Below are positions 32,501-44,980 of a stretch of DNA of 50,126 nucleotides, one piece after another; positions within the stretch are counted from its first letter, which is position 1; the number at the start of each line of letters is the position of its first letter. Under the pieces are notes generated by a model. That model saw nothing but the letters and a program-made list of their open reading frames with translations. It did no database searches and was not told where the DNA came from. Position numbers and translations under genes: made by a program. This stretch comes from Monoraphidium neglectum (Eukaryota; Chlorophyta; Chlorophyceae; Sphaeropleales; Selenastraceae), in assembly GCF_000611645.1 (NCBI RefSeq), contig NW_014013580.1, positions 2,105-52,230 of the forward strand. Direction: 5' to 3'.

Positions 32501-35500
32501 CCCCTTCCCAATCCAGCCGCTGGACTGCGCTCCACTTGAGCGATGTAACTGAGCCTGGCAGCAATCCAGGCGGTGTGCCCACGAATTCCACCCCTGTGGT
32601 GGCAAGGGCCTCCAGGGCCATCAGGCACGCAGGCGTGTCTGTGACCAAGACCGCTGCTGGAGATGCCGCGGGCACAAGCCTGGCGAGGCCGAGAGAAGCC
32701 GTGCCTGGCGAGATGCCCCGCGCCACGGCGCCCAAAACAAGCGCCACGCTGCTGTCGTTGCTGGTAAAAGCTGCCAGGCCTGTGATGTCAGCACCGGTGA
32801 TGGTGTCACCGGGCGCACTGCCGCCGTTGGACCAATCTGCCCAAGCATGCAGGCGCGTGGCCTGGTAGCTGTCTGTGCAGCCCGCGGCCAGGGGCGCAGC
32901 ATTGAGCGGCAGCACGCTGTTCAGGGTTGGGTCCTCCGCCTCAACCGCCGCTCTTGTCGGCTGCCACACGCTGAGCAGAGTTGTAGCATAACTGCCGCTG
33001 TAGCCCAGTGTGAATGCCAGGTCCTTGGCTGGCTGTGCATTGACCGCATCCACATTCACAACGCACGCCGTGCCGTCAAGCGAGATTGCTCCGCCGCTGC
33101 TGCCGCCAGCCAGGCTGCAGCTGCTCGGCGAGACCACCACAGCTGCCGGTGCGCCCCAGGTGCGCACGTATGCCGCATACAGCTGCGTCGCGACGCGCAA
33201 GCCTGTTACGCGCGCAGTGTTGAAGACGTCACCGCGCTCTGCCCAGGCCCACATTCCTAGGCCTCGAGTTGTGGTGACATTGATGGAGCCTGATGCTTGC
33301 GTGCCGCCGCGATAATCGTGGAACGCAACTGGTGGCGCCACCCACGCAGGCGCCAGCAAGGCGCCCGCTGCAAGTGCGATGGTTCCCGAGTAAGTCCCTG
33401 GAACAGCAGTGCGCACAACAAACGTCAGCTGTGCCAGGGGGATGCTGCTGCTGGTGCGGTAGGCCTGTGGCGGCTGGCTGACGGCGCGCGCAGTGACTGT
33501 GACTGTGCGCACTGTGTTGCTTCCCACTACGCTGGCGTCACTGGTGACGGCCTGCAGCCAGAGGCCACTCTGCTGCACCCCAGTGAGCTCCACCAGCAAG
33601 TTGTTGTACTGCACCGGGGCGCTCCAGCCGGTCAGGCCCTGAGGCAGCGGGTTGACTGCATTCAGGGTGACGGTGAATGTCTCTCCCGTGTGCAGGGGTC
33701 GTGCCGGCAACGTGGCCAGGATGCCGGGACTGCTGGGCGTAAAGGGCGTGTAGGCTGGAGATGCCTGCAGCTTCACTGGTAGGGCGGCGGTTGTAGCCAC
33801 AATAGCAGCGCTGGGGGAAGGGGTGTGTGTGTGGGGGGGGGGGTGGTGGATAGGTGGGTGGGTAGGCGGTTCAGGATGAGGATTAATACATGACACCACG
33901 GTCCCCCTGCTTCTGGAGCCATCCAGGCTCATGGGATTCAACTTTGAAGCATCAGCGTTGTGTGACTGGGACTCAATTGGCCATTGTGCACCGTTCAAAG
34001 CAGGCGTGCACGAAGGCCCAAAGTGCGTGCGGGTCTGCACTGCGCACAAAGGCGTGCATGGGTGGGTGGGAGAGCGGCCATCATGCAAGGCCTGTCGGAT
34101 GTGGTCAAAGAACTTTAGCCTGGGGTCATTTTGGCCTAGGCTTGCATGGCAGACAGCAAAAGCAACGTGACCTCCCATGTGGCTCACCCTATGTGCAGCT
34201 CGACTTGCACATTTGCATCAATGGTTCCGGCTCCAGGGAAGAATCTTGGTGACACTGACACAGAGCACTCGCCAATGCCGCTGACCAGGTCACCAACAGC
34301 CTCCACATCACAGCTAGGCAGCTCGTTGGACGTGGTGTTGAGGCCAGCTGGTAAGCTGCCTGAAGCAAACACAAGCAGTGGTCGAATCACCACGCCTGTC
34401 AGGTTGACTGCAGTACGCCCCACTACATCGCGCAGCTGAAAGCTGAGCCGCAGTGAGTCCCCAGCGTCGGCAGCCGCACCGCCGCCGCCGCCGCTGCTGC
34501 TGGTGCCCCCAACTGCCACAAGCTCGGGGCTGCATATGAGGACAGACACGTTCACTGGTGGCCGCCTGTTGAAATTAGTACAGCAATGGAGAGGTCGGCC
34601 AATAATGCATAAAGGATGTTGGTGCTGCATTCCCAGGAACATCAAACCGCCCATAGACCACACGAAATTTCCAAAGTGAGCAGCATACTTACGGAATGAT
34701 GGGAATTGAGATGCCTCCATTCAGAGCCACGGCGCCTGCCATTGCCAGAGCTTGGGCGGGCCGTGCTGGCGACTGGCGCATGAAGGCACCCACAGCTTGG
34801 GTCCAGGTTACGCCCCCCGCGGCATTGGTGCTGGCATTGATGGGGCCGAGGGCAAAGCCCGGGTAGGCCAGACCAAAGCCAATCGTTGGCTGCAGTGCAG
34901 CCAAGAATTGGGTGGGGTCGCAAGTGGACGAGTCGCCAGCTGGAACCAGGGTGATGGTGGCACTACGCACAGTTGCATCGGGGGTTGATTGCAGCAGGGG
35001 CAACTTGAGTTTGCTTGGAAGGATAGCGTGACCCCGTTAAATAGTTGGAACCCCAAAATAATTAGTGATTTGACAATCAGTCTTCCAGGATTGTTGCCTG
35101 CTGTATTTGTCTCCAAATGATTGGCCAATGGTCGCGGCCACGCACACCTGCTTATAGTGCTGTTGTTGGGCCAGCGCCCAGCATGGTCGCCCTCGCTGTC
35201 TTGAGCCACGGCGTACAGGACCATCTGGTCGCCATCAGCGATGCACAGCACAACACCAGCTGGCATGTTGGCCGCTGGCACAGGCACGCTGCCAGTAAAG
35301 TTTGCTGCAGCCAGACTGTTGGCAGCTACAGCCCCCAGCAGAGCCTGGGCATCGGTGGGCGGCGCCTCGCCTGCACGACGCGCCAGAAACCGTAGTGCCC
35401 CCGGCTTTGAGATAGTTGTGGTAATTTGGAGGCTGGCAGGCTCTGTCCAGGTGGCAGTAAGCGCCGCAATGACTGGCGGTATCGAGTCAGTGGTGCGCAC

Positions 35501-38500
35501 ACCTCTGTGGGTTGGGTTTTGTGTTGCGAGTTGTGGCGGTGGGGGGTTGCCTGTCAGCAGCGGTCGCATGAGACTTTGAGCCTGCGCGCAAGTTCAAGCA
35601 TCCAGGCTCGCTGTGAGCAATTGTCCTCTATTTGCATCTGAATTTTGATACCAAGGAAACCCACCTGATGGTTGTGACATTTGGCTGGCGGTTATTGGCC
35701 GTGTCGACTGCCGCCATGTGGAGGTCGTACAAGACGCCCGCCTTGAGACCTCCAACCGTGAATGAGGTGCTGGTGTTGGCCGTACTGCAGCTGAAATTGC
35801 CTGTTGAGACAAGTGCTGTCCCGTTACTGGCCTGTCCACCAAACACATCTGTCGCTCTGGGTGTTACGGAGGGGCTGGGCAGTAGCACGTATGCTGTGAT
35901 GCCGGCCTCGTCCAGGGCCACCGTGAAGATGAGGGCGGCGTCGTTGGCACCAGAAAGACCATACTGCAGGAAGGTGGGCGGCTGCACGTCAGGTGCAGTG
36001 ACTGCCACAACCGTTGCTGCCGCAGGCACGTTTGGTGTTGGCACGGCGTTGTCGCGTGGGGCTACCACTAGCAGGTAGGATGCCTTGCTGGGTAGCCCGG
36101 TCAGCTGCACGGCTGCACTGGGGCTAGGAGGAAAGCTCAGGTTGCCCTGTGCCATCACTGCTGTGGCTTGAGGGCTGGGAAATAGCTGGGCTGGTGATTG
36201 AGACAACAGCGCCACCGCTGTTGGCAGCGCTGCCAAGGGAGCCGAGCTGTCGTTGTGCAGCAGCACCCAGTGGGCTGCGCCTGCTTCTGACAGTGCAGCC
36301 TTCCAGGTCAAGCTGCACAAGTAGGGCGGGTCGTGTGAGCAGGCGACATCGCCATCGGCAGCACCAGCCAGCGTGACTGTGACTGTTGGTGGCGTGATAT
36401 CGAGTGTGGTGAAATCAACGCGCTGCACAGTGCTCTGGCGGTTGCGCAGCTGTGTGGCATCTTGTGCCACCACGCACGCAAAATAGGCTGTCTCACTGGT
36501 CAAGCCCGGTAGCGGCTGCACCGCCACCGCGGGCGCACGCTGCGGCACTAACAAGCTGCCTGCTGTTGCGGCCCCTGCTGCTGCAGCCTGAGGAGCTGGT
36601 TGAGCGGCCATGGTGCCAAACATCTCGTCGGCTGATGGACATAAGCCGCCACTGCTGCTGGCTGCATCTACGACGAAGAGGGCAGTGCCTGGCTCGTCAA
36701 GCTGCAGGTGTAGCTCAGCACTAGTCCCGGTGACATTGGTCACATCGAGTGCGAGAGTGACTGGCGGGATGTTGTCAGCTGTGTGGACTCCCACTGTTGT
36801 GAATTGCTGCTGGCAGTTGCCAGTGGCGTCGCGCGCGATCAAAGTGACGATGTAGTCAGTATTTGGCGTCAGGCCTTGGGCAAACGAGAAGGTCACATTG
36901 GCACCGGCGGCGGCCGCAGGGCCAGACACAGTTGCCAAAGTCGAAGCCTGCAGTGGTGCGGTGGCTTTTGACTTGTATCAGGATTAAAATATGTTGACTT
37001 GCTTATAATGTGCGCCCAGTGAGCTTCATCTCAGGCAGGAGGCCAGCAGCTGGTTGTCTGCAACATCTTGGAGGCATGCTAGGCGCCCAAACTCCCAGGA
37101 GACAAACCCTGACCAAGCTTACCGAAAATGACGGAGGGCAAGCAGGCTGGAGGGTGCCGGTTGTGTCAGAAGCAAGGCTCAGCCCAGCGAAAACAACTCC
37201 CTGCTCATCCAGCGCCACGACCAGCTGGAATGCAGTGAATCCTGGTGGCGGCGTGTCCACTACTGTGAGCTCTGGAGGCGTAAGGTCCTGGGTTCGTACC
37301 AGTGCCGAGTAGCCTGCCTGGTGGCCCGTCGTGTCGGATGTCACCACCAGCACACGGTACAATGTGTCGTTGGCCAGGGAGCTGACCACCACGCTGGCCA
37401 CATTGCGGATACGCGGCACAGGTATGCACTCGCTGTGCACCACAGCCTCCACACTAAGCGTCACGAAGGAGTCGATGGCTGCAGCCGTGCTGCACTGGGT
37501 GGTGACAGGGCAGGATGGCAGGAATGCTGTGCCGGCCGACAGCACACTGCCCTCTGGTGGAAGCTCGGTGAGGTTGCCAGACTGTTGCAGATGCCGCCCT
37601 CGCCGCCGCGGCGGAGGTGTTTGTTCAAAGACAGTGGCGGAGCCGGCAGAGACCTAGGCAATTAGTTCATGTGATGGCTTCAGTGTACAGCTGGCGAGAT
37701 GGCGAACTTGCCTGAAAAGGAAACCTCTCAGGCGGTCAGCAGGACATTGGGGTGTGTACTCAAAACGATCACCCACCTGTGCGCCCTGATCTCCCGGCTG
37801 CGTCACGATGACATAGGCAAAGCCTGGCCGGTCTTGCACCACGCCATCGACATTGAAGCGGTCTGGCCCAATCACTGGGTTGACGCGCATGTCATCGGAC
37901 GCCTGGGGTGCGCCTTGAGGCGGTGGCGTACGGAATATGCCCACCAAGCGCGCTTGCCCAAGGGTGCTGCCATCTGCGCTCTGCGGCACCACCAACAGCT
38001 GGAGCAATGCAGTGGGCGCATGGCATGGATTTGGGAATCAGTGCTCTTGCGGGGTGGTTGTGATGGAGCATAAGGGAGGGGGCGCAGGGAGCGTGCAGCA
38101 GGGACAAGAAATGCTTCCATACAACCAGTCCCTGCACACACCTGTGCCAGCCTAGCGCAGCTAGCCCGCACCTTGTATGTGGAGTTGGCAACAATGCCGT
38201 ACTGTGAATAATCACACAGAGCCCCAAAGCAGTTGTTCTGCACGTGGCATGATGCTGCTGGACTGCAAGCAAATGTGTCGGAAGTGTCACCAGCCATGAC
38301 CGGCCCAATTCGACATGAAGTTGCATTCCCCGCATTTGCTACTGCACAGCTGCCACGCGCCACAACACCGTCTGAAAAGGCTGCAAGGTCTGAGGCCAGC
38401 AGCAGCGCTGCGTCAGTTGGGGCGGTGTTGTCAAATGCAACATACGTATCAACGTAGCGCGCCACTAAGGAGGAGTAAAGCACAAGAAAGTTAAGGGTGC

Positions 38501-40179
38501 CTGGGCGGTCCAGTGTGAATGTCAGGTTGAATGCGTTCTCGCTTGCAGCGGTCACGCGTGCACTGGTCACACTGGTGTCACCAGTGTCGCTGCGCAGGAT
38601 GGGCACGGAGGACGCGGAGGGCCCGCCTGTTGTGGCCTGTTCATTGCGCATAAGATTGGCAGGCAAGCGACAATGAGTAAGTATGAATGGGGGTTGCGAA
38701 GGTACGGGACCTGAAGGATCCTGATAATGCACTAGGCCGTGACCAAATGCCCAACACTTTGGATACTGCTACGTGGCTCACCTCAATCCGCACAACATTA
38801 CCAGCCGCGGAGCCGCTGGTGGGCACGAGCAGTACTGAGTAGACTGTAGATGACTGCAGAGCGGGACAACGATTGCAGCTGACCTCCGCGCCAGTAGAGG
38901 CAGCAAGACCCTTCAGCTGCAGGCACTCGGGGGTGTCTGCTTGACTCGCTATTGTCAGCGTCAGGTTGGTGTTGGCAAGGTGGACCGGCAGTTGGCCACA
39001 GGCCACCGCCACTTGCTGCAAGAAAGCACCGAGCGAGAACAGAGTAAGTGTGGCAGGAGTGCGGTCGTGAAGGATGTGGCTGCATGCACCAGCAGTACCA
39101 CGACGACCTTGCACACCAGCGCCAAGCACGTGATGTAGAGCGCGGGCCTGAAATCTCACCTCGAGCGCTGAGCCCCCTAGCAGACCATAAGAGGCTCCCA
39201 CGACACTGCCTGCATCCCCTGAAGCTCTTTGCTGCTGGCCTGCCGGCATGACAACATAATGCAACGTCCCTGCCCGGTCCAGGGCTAATTGCAGATTCAG
39301 GGACGAGCTGCCAGCGGCGAGCGCAACTGGTGCATACACGAATTGCGGAGGGATGCTGCGTGGTGCTGCATGCCCGGCTAGGCCGGCAGCCAGCCCAACT
39401 ACGAGCGCCAGCAGGGCGACGGTCGCGGCTGCGCAGCACAGCCACGTGCGGGGTCGAGCTACGCAGCTCGATTTCAAAGCTGCACAACAGCCCATTCCGT
39501 GTCCCTCAAGCGGCCGCCGCTCCTCTGCTCTGAGCAGTGGTGCCTGCATGCCGCTGATGCGCAATCCAACACCTGTCTGCGGTACGGCTGCTTGCTGCTG
39601 GTGTGGGTGCTGCTCTTTTTGTAGTCCCTGGCCCTGGCAGCTGAGTGTGTTGATTATCTGAATCTTGGCAGCCACCTCGCCCTCCAGCTGCTGGATGACA
39701 GCCTGGTCCTCATCGTACAACCCATTGAAGTACGCCACCAGGCCGTCAACCTTAAACCAGGGTGTGGCGCACAGGTTGGCGATAATGGGTCTGAAAATTC
39801 TTTGTGTACACACGTGCAGGGGTCATACTTTGCGGGTGCATGGGAATTGGATGGGAATCAACCACCGAACATGCTGTGTTGGCGAACTGCAGACCTGCTG
39901 GATGATGCCAGCCTGAACCTCTGCCTGCCGCCTTGCTTCGTCTGCCTCCACATGCTCAATTTGCACCTCCTCCTGAGCAAGTCGGTGGGTCACAACACAC
40001 GGTGTTGGCAAGTTGTTGTGGTTGAGCAGCACTGCCCCCATGCATTCCTCAGGCTGCAACATCAGCAAGCGCCCGTATGCTGGTTTCACCTCTCACATGC
40101 GCACAGGCACCGCACCTGAGGCGCCTCGTTACTGCCATCCACATGCTCAACATGGATGAAACGGGGCAGGGGTTGCCGC

Positions 40180-40229
<50 letters not shown>

Positions 40230-40580
40230 GTGGTGGCCACAATCTGCCTCAGCCTCCGGCGCCACCAGGGTGCGTCCACCAGAGCTGTAAGTGTATCGCA
40301 AGCGGGATGGTGACCGCGGACCCAGCCTGGGCGATGACTGTGGACCTTTCTGATACGCTGCGTGATTTTCTGCTGCGGTTGAGCCGTCGTCATCCCCACC
40401 GTGGCCACTGCTGCCAGAGCTGCGTGGCAGCAGGTCATGGAGGGTGGCCCCTTCCCCTCCGCCAGGGTCGCATGCTGCGCTGTCACTGTTCACGCGCGAG
40501 CGTTGGCCACTGCTCAGGGATCTGGTAGGCGTATCATTGCCGGTCGGGAGCGCGGCCGGTCTGCCCAGTGCTCCCTCCAT
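29594..40580 (-). CDS. Giant type II membrane protein: polyQ N-terminus, beta modules, cohesin/Ig (TMEM132-like) core
   Basis: Fifteen exons on the minus strand, about 2,909 residues: 40580-40116, 40053-39866, 39790-39160, 39015-38782, 38636-38172, 37998-37777, 37653-37123, 36947-35665, 35504-35148, 35013-34693, 34565-34188, 33810-31583, 31362-30766, 30560-30339 and 30201-29594. Residues 119-133 are 15 Gln. A coiled coil (about 165-270) and one membrane span (about 333-357, TVALLALVVGLAAGLAGHAA) follow, with no signal peptide, so the C-terminus should be outside. About ten degenerate modules share a strand like LQLDEPGTALFVV. Residues about 1700-2430 (exon 12) read like a cohesin fold (TGETFTVTLNAVNPLPQGLT) followed by Ig-like blocks with QFSDGSTVDV and SFDDGSVRDF, as in TMEM132. 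There are many N-x-S/T sites. Function is unknown; surface adhesion or sensing is inferred. The joins of exons 2-3 and 14-15 and the final stop are the weakest points. Confidence 0.72.
40182..40226 (-). repeat. (CAG)15 coding repeat, polyglutamine in the giant protein
   Basis: Fifteen CTG units on the plus strand are read as CAG in frame (residues 119-133) in exon 1 of the minus-strand gene, directly after three histidines. Confidence 0.92.
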
Positions 40581-42000
40581 CGCAGCGGCGCGTCGCAGAA
40601 CCCGCTGATGCTGCCGCCGCTATCTCCCTGACCCTTGCCCTGACCTATTCCGCACACACGGTAAGATTGAAAAGTATTATAAGTGCTTGTTGGATATTTG
40701 GTTTCAGATTGGCTTCAGCGCGGACTGATACAGATCACCGCGTATATGCGCACGCGAGCGACGCGGCCACAATGATATAACAATGTTGAGGCGTTATCAA
40801 GCGCGTGCTGCAGTGGCGGCTTGGACACGAGTGCTGCCGGTCAACACTGCGTCATAGGGCTGACTGGCTGGCAGGAGGTGGAGCATCAGAGTAGGTCATG
40901 GTTGCCAACTGCACAGGTTCGCGAACGTGACATCCACAGTGGATTCGTGAAGTATTGCACTAAATAAATGTGTATGGTATATCACTTGATAAAGTGTGAG
41001 GGTGTGAGGGGTGAAGACATAGGATGATGGGAGGGGGCAAGGCAAGCCAGGCGAGAGGCATTGCGCGGGCACGCCGGCACACTCGACACAAGCGCACGTG
41101 CGCGTGTGTTGATTGTTTCGTAAAGCTTGGAGTCCAGATGAGCAAGTCATGCCACGTTTTTGAAATGCGGCAGTAAGACATCTCTCTTCCCTTCCCGAGC
41201 ACCCACCTGCCAGAGTGGCAAAAATGAAACAACCAGCTCAGCGTATGCGATCATCTCACAGGCCGTCCGACACACACCCAAAGGTGAATGGACAGTCCAG
41301 TCTCACAAGTAGCTTGCAACAAACCTGATGTCAATTACAACGCCTGTTTTTTCAAGCGCCCACTGTGCTTGGAAGGAGTTGTCATTTGCAGCTGGTTGTA
41401 TTACAGGCTTCTGGGTCTACACTGGCCATTTCTGTGAGGGCGGACAGCCGCCAAGCTAAATCACGCTTGACGTCCCTCCGTCGCACACGTGCGTTTGCCC
41501 ATTGTGCACCAGGCCACTGTCCTGCAGCACACTGGTGTCACCGCATCACTCACCCAGGCAAGTCTGTGCACGAACAGCCAGCCTTCATGCATGTGCATGG
41601 CAGCTGTCATCACAGCGTTGAGCAAATGAACTGCTGCTGCTTGGTGATGCAAGTTGTCCCCTGAGATGGCCTGATCAAATTGACTGTTGGAGCTCAGGTG
41701 ATGTTTCTGCCATGTGATAATGTTGCACCTCTGCCGTGTGGGGGTTTTGCGCAGCCATCATGCTAGGCTGATGTGGTGTTGACTGCATGGCATGGCTGCG
41801 CAGCATGCTCATGGTCTGACAGCAAGACGTCATCACTATTTCAGTCTTCCTCAAGATAATGAAGCAAAGGAGCCTGCAGAATTACAGCAAATCACGTCAC
41901 GCGATTTAATCCAACGCGGATCCCAGCCCCTCAACGTGTTGGCTCTGTTCTAGACGTTGCCCCGGCTTCCTGTGTGGCCTCCCCTAGGCCGCCAAGGTTG
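40581..42000. other. Intergenic region: promoter side of the giant gene, 3' side of the RimO-like gene
   Basis: About 1.4 kb hold no convincing exon. The part next to 40580 should be the promoter and 5' UTR of the giant gene. The part next to 42001 is the 3' UTR of the RimO-like gene. Several A+T-richer patches (around 40660-40800 and 41830-41930) stand out. No repeat or RNA gene was recognised. Confidence 0.45.
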
Positions 42001-44980
42001 CTATGCGACCACAGTAGCGTCAAGGTCAAAGATGCTGGCGCCGTCGACGCGGCAGCGCCGCACCTGGCCCAACTCCAACCGGGGCACCGCAGGGTCCTCT
42101 GCCTCAGCGAGGAACACGATGGGGTCCACTGGGGCGAGTCAAGGGGTGGTGTGGGGTTTGGGGTCGGGGTTGAAAGGTTGAGGTCGGTGAAACGGTTTAA
42201 GGGAGGCGCAGGAACTGATGTGGCCCCTCGAATTTCTGTTCACCGTCGAGCATCACCCTGGGCACCCCCTTATCCAGCGCACCGTCTGGCGCGTCCCATT
42301 CCGTGCGACCAATGAAGCCGCCGTCCTCTCCCAGGGCGTCCACCAGTACCTCCAGGGTGCGTCCAACCAGAGACTGTGCAAAGCCCTCGCTGATGCGCTG
42401 CTGGAGGGATACGAGCTCGTCGCGCCGCCGCTGCCGCACAGCTGGGGATACCTGCTCCGGCATCTCAGCCGCAGGAGTGCCATCCTTGCAGGTTCAAGCA
42501 ATGTACACGGCCCAGTAGCCAGGGTCAGTGGGTGCAGTGCCCACAGGTTAGGAATGTTGACCCCACAACAGCGTCAAGCCTTGGATTGTGGCATTCCTTG
42601 GCAGAGCAGCGCTGCTGAGCCTTGAACGCGCACAGAAAATGCCACCGCATAGTAGCAGAAATACCGCCCCGCAGAAATACCGTCAATCCAACAAACATGC
42701 AGTGGACGCAGCCGCACCTCCTCGGAGTAGGTGAAGCAGCCCATGCGCTCAAACTTGAACGACTTGACAAATGACACAAGCTCGTTGTGCTGCGCTTGCG
42801 TCTCGCCAGGGAAGCCTAGGCACACACAGGATGCCAAGATGCGAGTAACTGGCATGGGCTTTGGCCCTCGAACCAACTCTGCCCGAGCAGAACAGGGAGC
42901 TGTGTGTGCGCATTGTGGCCATACACAGTTCTTACCTCTCGCCCAACCCCTTGACAATCCCTCACTAGAATACCCCCCACCTGAGATGAATGTTGTGCGC
43001 AGCACAAGGCCTGGGATGCGCTCCCTGAGCTTTGTAAGAAGTGCTACAGTGTGCTCCCGCGGCGGTCTGTTCATTGCCAGCAGCACCAGGTTGTCTATGT
43101 GCTGCAGCGGCATATCAATGTACTTGGCCACCTGCAGTGTTCATGAGACGGGGTTGCGTTGCAGTATATTGAGAATCCCGATCAAGAGTTGAGACTGCGG
43201 GAAATTAAGAAACGGGCATCGCGTAAGGAGCAGACCACAGGACAGGGGCGGGACAAGGCGCAGGCTGTAGGCATCCAGGCGAGCGTGCACTGCCACGTGT
43301 CCCCAGATATTGTGCCCCGCCACCTTTTCGTTGCTGGCTATCTCCTCTATGAGCTCATCCGTGAAGTAGGATGGGTAGCAGTAGAGGAGTCGAATGAAGC
43401 GCAGCCCGGGAATCACCGACAGCTCGCGCAGCAGGGTGGCGAGGTTGCGCCCATCACGGCGGTCCTGGCCCCACTGGTTAGTGTCCTCTGCAATCAGGTT
43501 GAGCTCGACTGCACCCCCAGCCACAAGCCGCTCTGCCTCCTCCAAGAGCGGGGCCCAGGGCTTGGACCTGAACTTGCCCCTAAACCCAGGGATCGAGCAG
43601 AACGTGCAGGCATGGTTGCAGCCCTCCGCAACGCGCAGGTAGGCACTGTGGCGAGGTGTGAGCCGCACGCGGTCCCACTCTGGGCGGAAGGCCACGGTGG
43701 AGTCGCCGACTTGCACGCGGGCGCTGGACGGCGCCGATGGCACCAGTGCAGGCTCAGAGGAAGGGTCATCAATAGGTGGCGGAGACGGCAGCGCCACCGT
43801 GCTGCCGGGGAGTGCCTGCTGCTGCTGCTGCTGATGCTCGAGGCCGAGGCTACCACGTATGCTAGTCCCCAGCTGGGCATAGTTCTGCAAGGCCATGACA
43901 GAAATGGAGCGTTCAAGATTGAGGAAACGACTTTGATGATCAAGGTGGCCAGAGGCGCGGAAATTGATCAACAGGAGGCCCTTTCCGCCACATGTGCTGC
44001 TAGCTGCAAGCTTGGTGGATTCCCACCGCCGCCCACAGCAACCGCCTTACATTGTACCCGCCCGTCCTGCATTACCTCCGCCCCTCGAGGCCTTCAAAGC
44101 CCACCTGGAACCCCACAACCAGGTCTGCCTCTGGCAGGTCCGCGGCAAGGCTGTCTGAGTAGCGCTGCGCCAAGCAGCCTGTCACCACCACGCGTCGCCT
44201 CTTGCCGTCCTCATTGAGTGATGCGGCCTCTATGATGGCCTCGATGCTCTCTGCCTTGGCGTCCTCCACAAAGGCACAGGTGTTGACGATGACGGCGTCC
44301 GCCTCCTCGTGGTCGTCCGTCACACTGAACCCCTGGCGCACCAGGTCGCCCAGCATCACCTCGCCTGCGTTTGTGAGGGATGGGGGAAAGGGGTGCGAAA
44401 AGACTGCGTGTAAGTTGAAAGAAGGACTGCAGATAGAGAAGGGTCCCGAAGCAGAGGGATGCAGAGGCAAGGGGCGCGGAGGGACACCGCACGTGCGCCG
44501 CTGACGGCCACCAGCAGCATGTCATTGTCGCTGCTGTGCGCCCGGGCATTTACGCAAAGCAAACACTGACTCTCTTCTCTCGCCGCATTGCCATACGCTC
44601 ACCATCGACAACATTCTTAGCACAGCCAAGTGACACATATGACACCTTTGGGTTTGCCACCTGTGGCACGTGAGAGGGGGATGCGCCAAGGCCCGTCGAC
44701 GTCCGGCACAGCTTGCCCCAGACGAGCAGCTGCACAAGCGCATTTTGCCTTGCGACGTGTAGCAGGCAGGTGCCTGATAAATTAGCTGAAGTGTGCTTAC
44801 ATTGCGGCGCCAGGCCTGCCCTCGCCCGGCAACCGAGGCGCTCATGCGCACCTGCTGCGGCTGCGGTGCTGCGGCCGCCGCTTTGGCGCGCAGCACCACA
44901 TGTGCGCGCCGTCTTGAAGTATTTTGCCCCGAGCAACATGGTGTATTACATCTATACTGTGGATTGAGTCGACCCAGCAT
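42001..44980 (-). CDS. rimO: RimO-type radical SAM methylthiotransferase, probably plastid
   Basis: Eight exons on the minus strand: 44980-44801, 44660-44603, 44364-44105, 43884-43324, 43131-42981, 42815-42718, 42484-42244 and 42128-42001 (558 residues, phases continuous). RimO adds a methylthio group to an aspartate of ribosomal protein S12 (uS12). The N-terminal domain has the three cluster cysteines Cys73 (SLGCAKNVVD), Cys109 (NTCAF) and Cys143 (GCLAQRY). The radical SAM motif is CNHACTFC (Cys255, 259, 262). The C-terminus (about 495-558) is TRAM-like. EVMLGDLVRQGF after the first cluster and EGTPA-like DGTPAAEMPEQV favour RimO over MiaB and CDKAL1. The about 60-residue leader is Arg/Ala-rich, pointing to plastid import. 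A low-complexity insert (about 183-225, with six Gln) precedes the SAM domain. The target and compartment are inferred. Confidence 0.87.

Noticed and set aside
39866..39900. Donor at 39894 (CAG|GTCTGC) for exon 2 of the giant gene
   Set aside because: It leaves phase 0, but the only usable acceptor before PIIANLCATPW needs phase 2. The downstream donor CG|GTGGTT at 39865 fits, though it is weaker.
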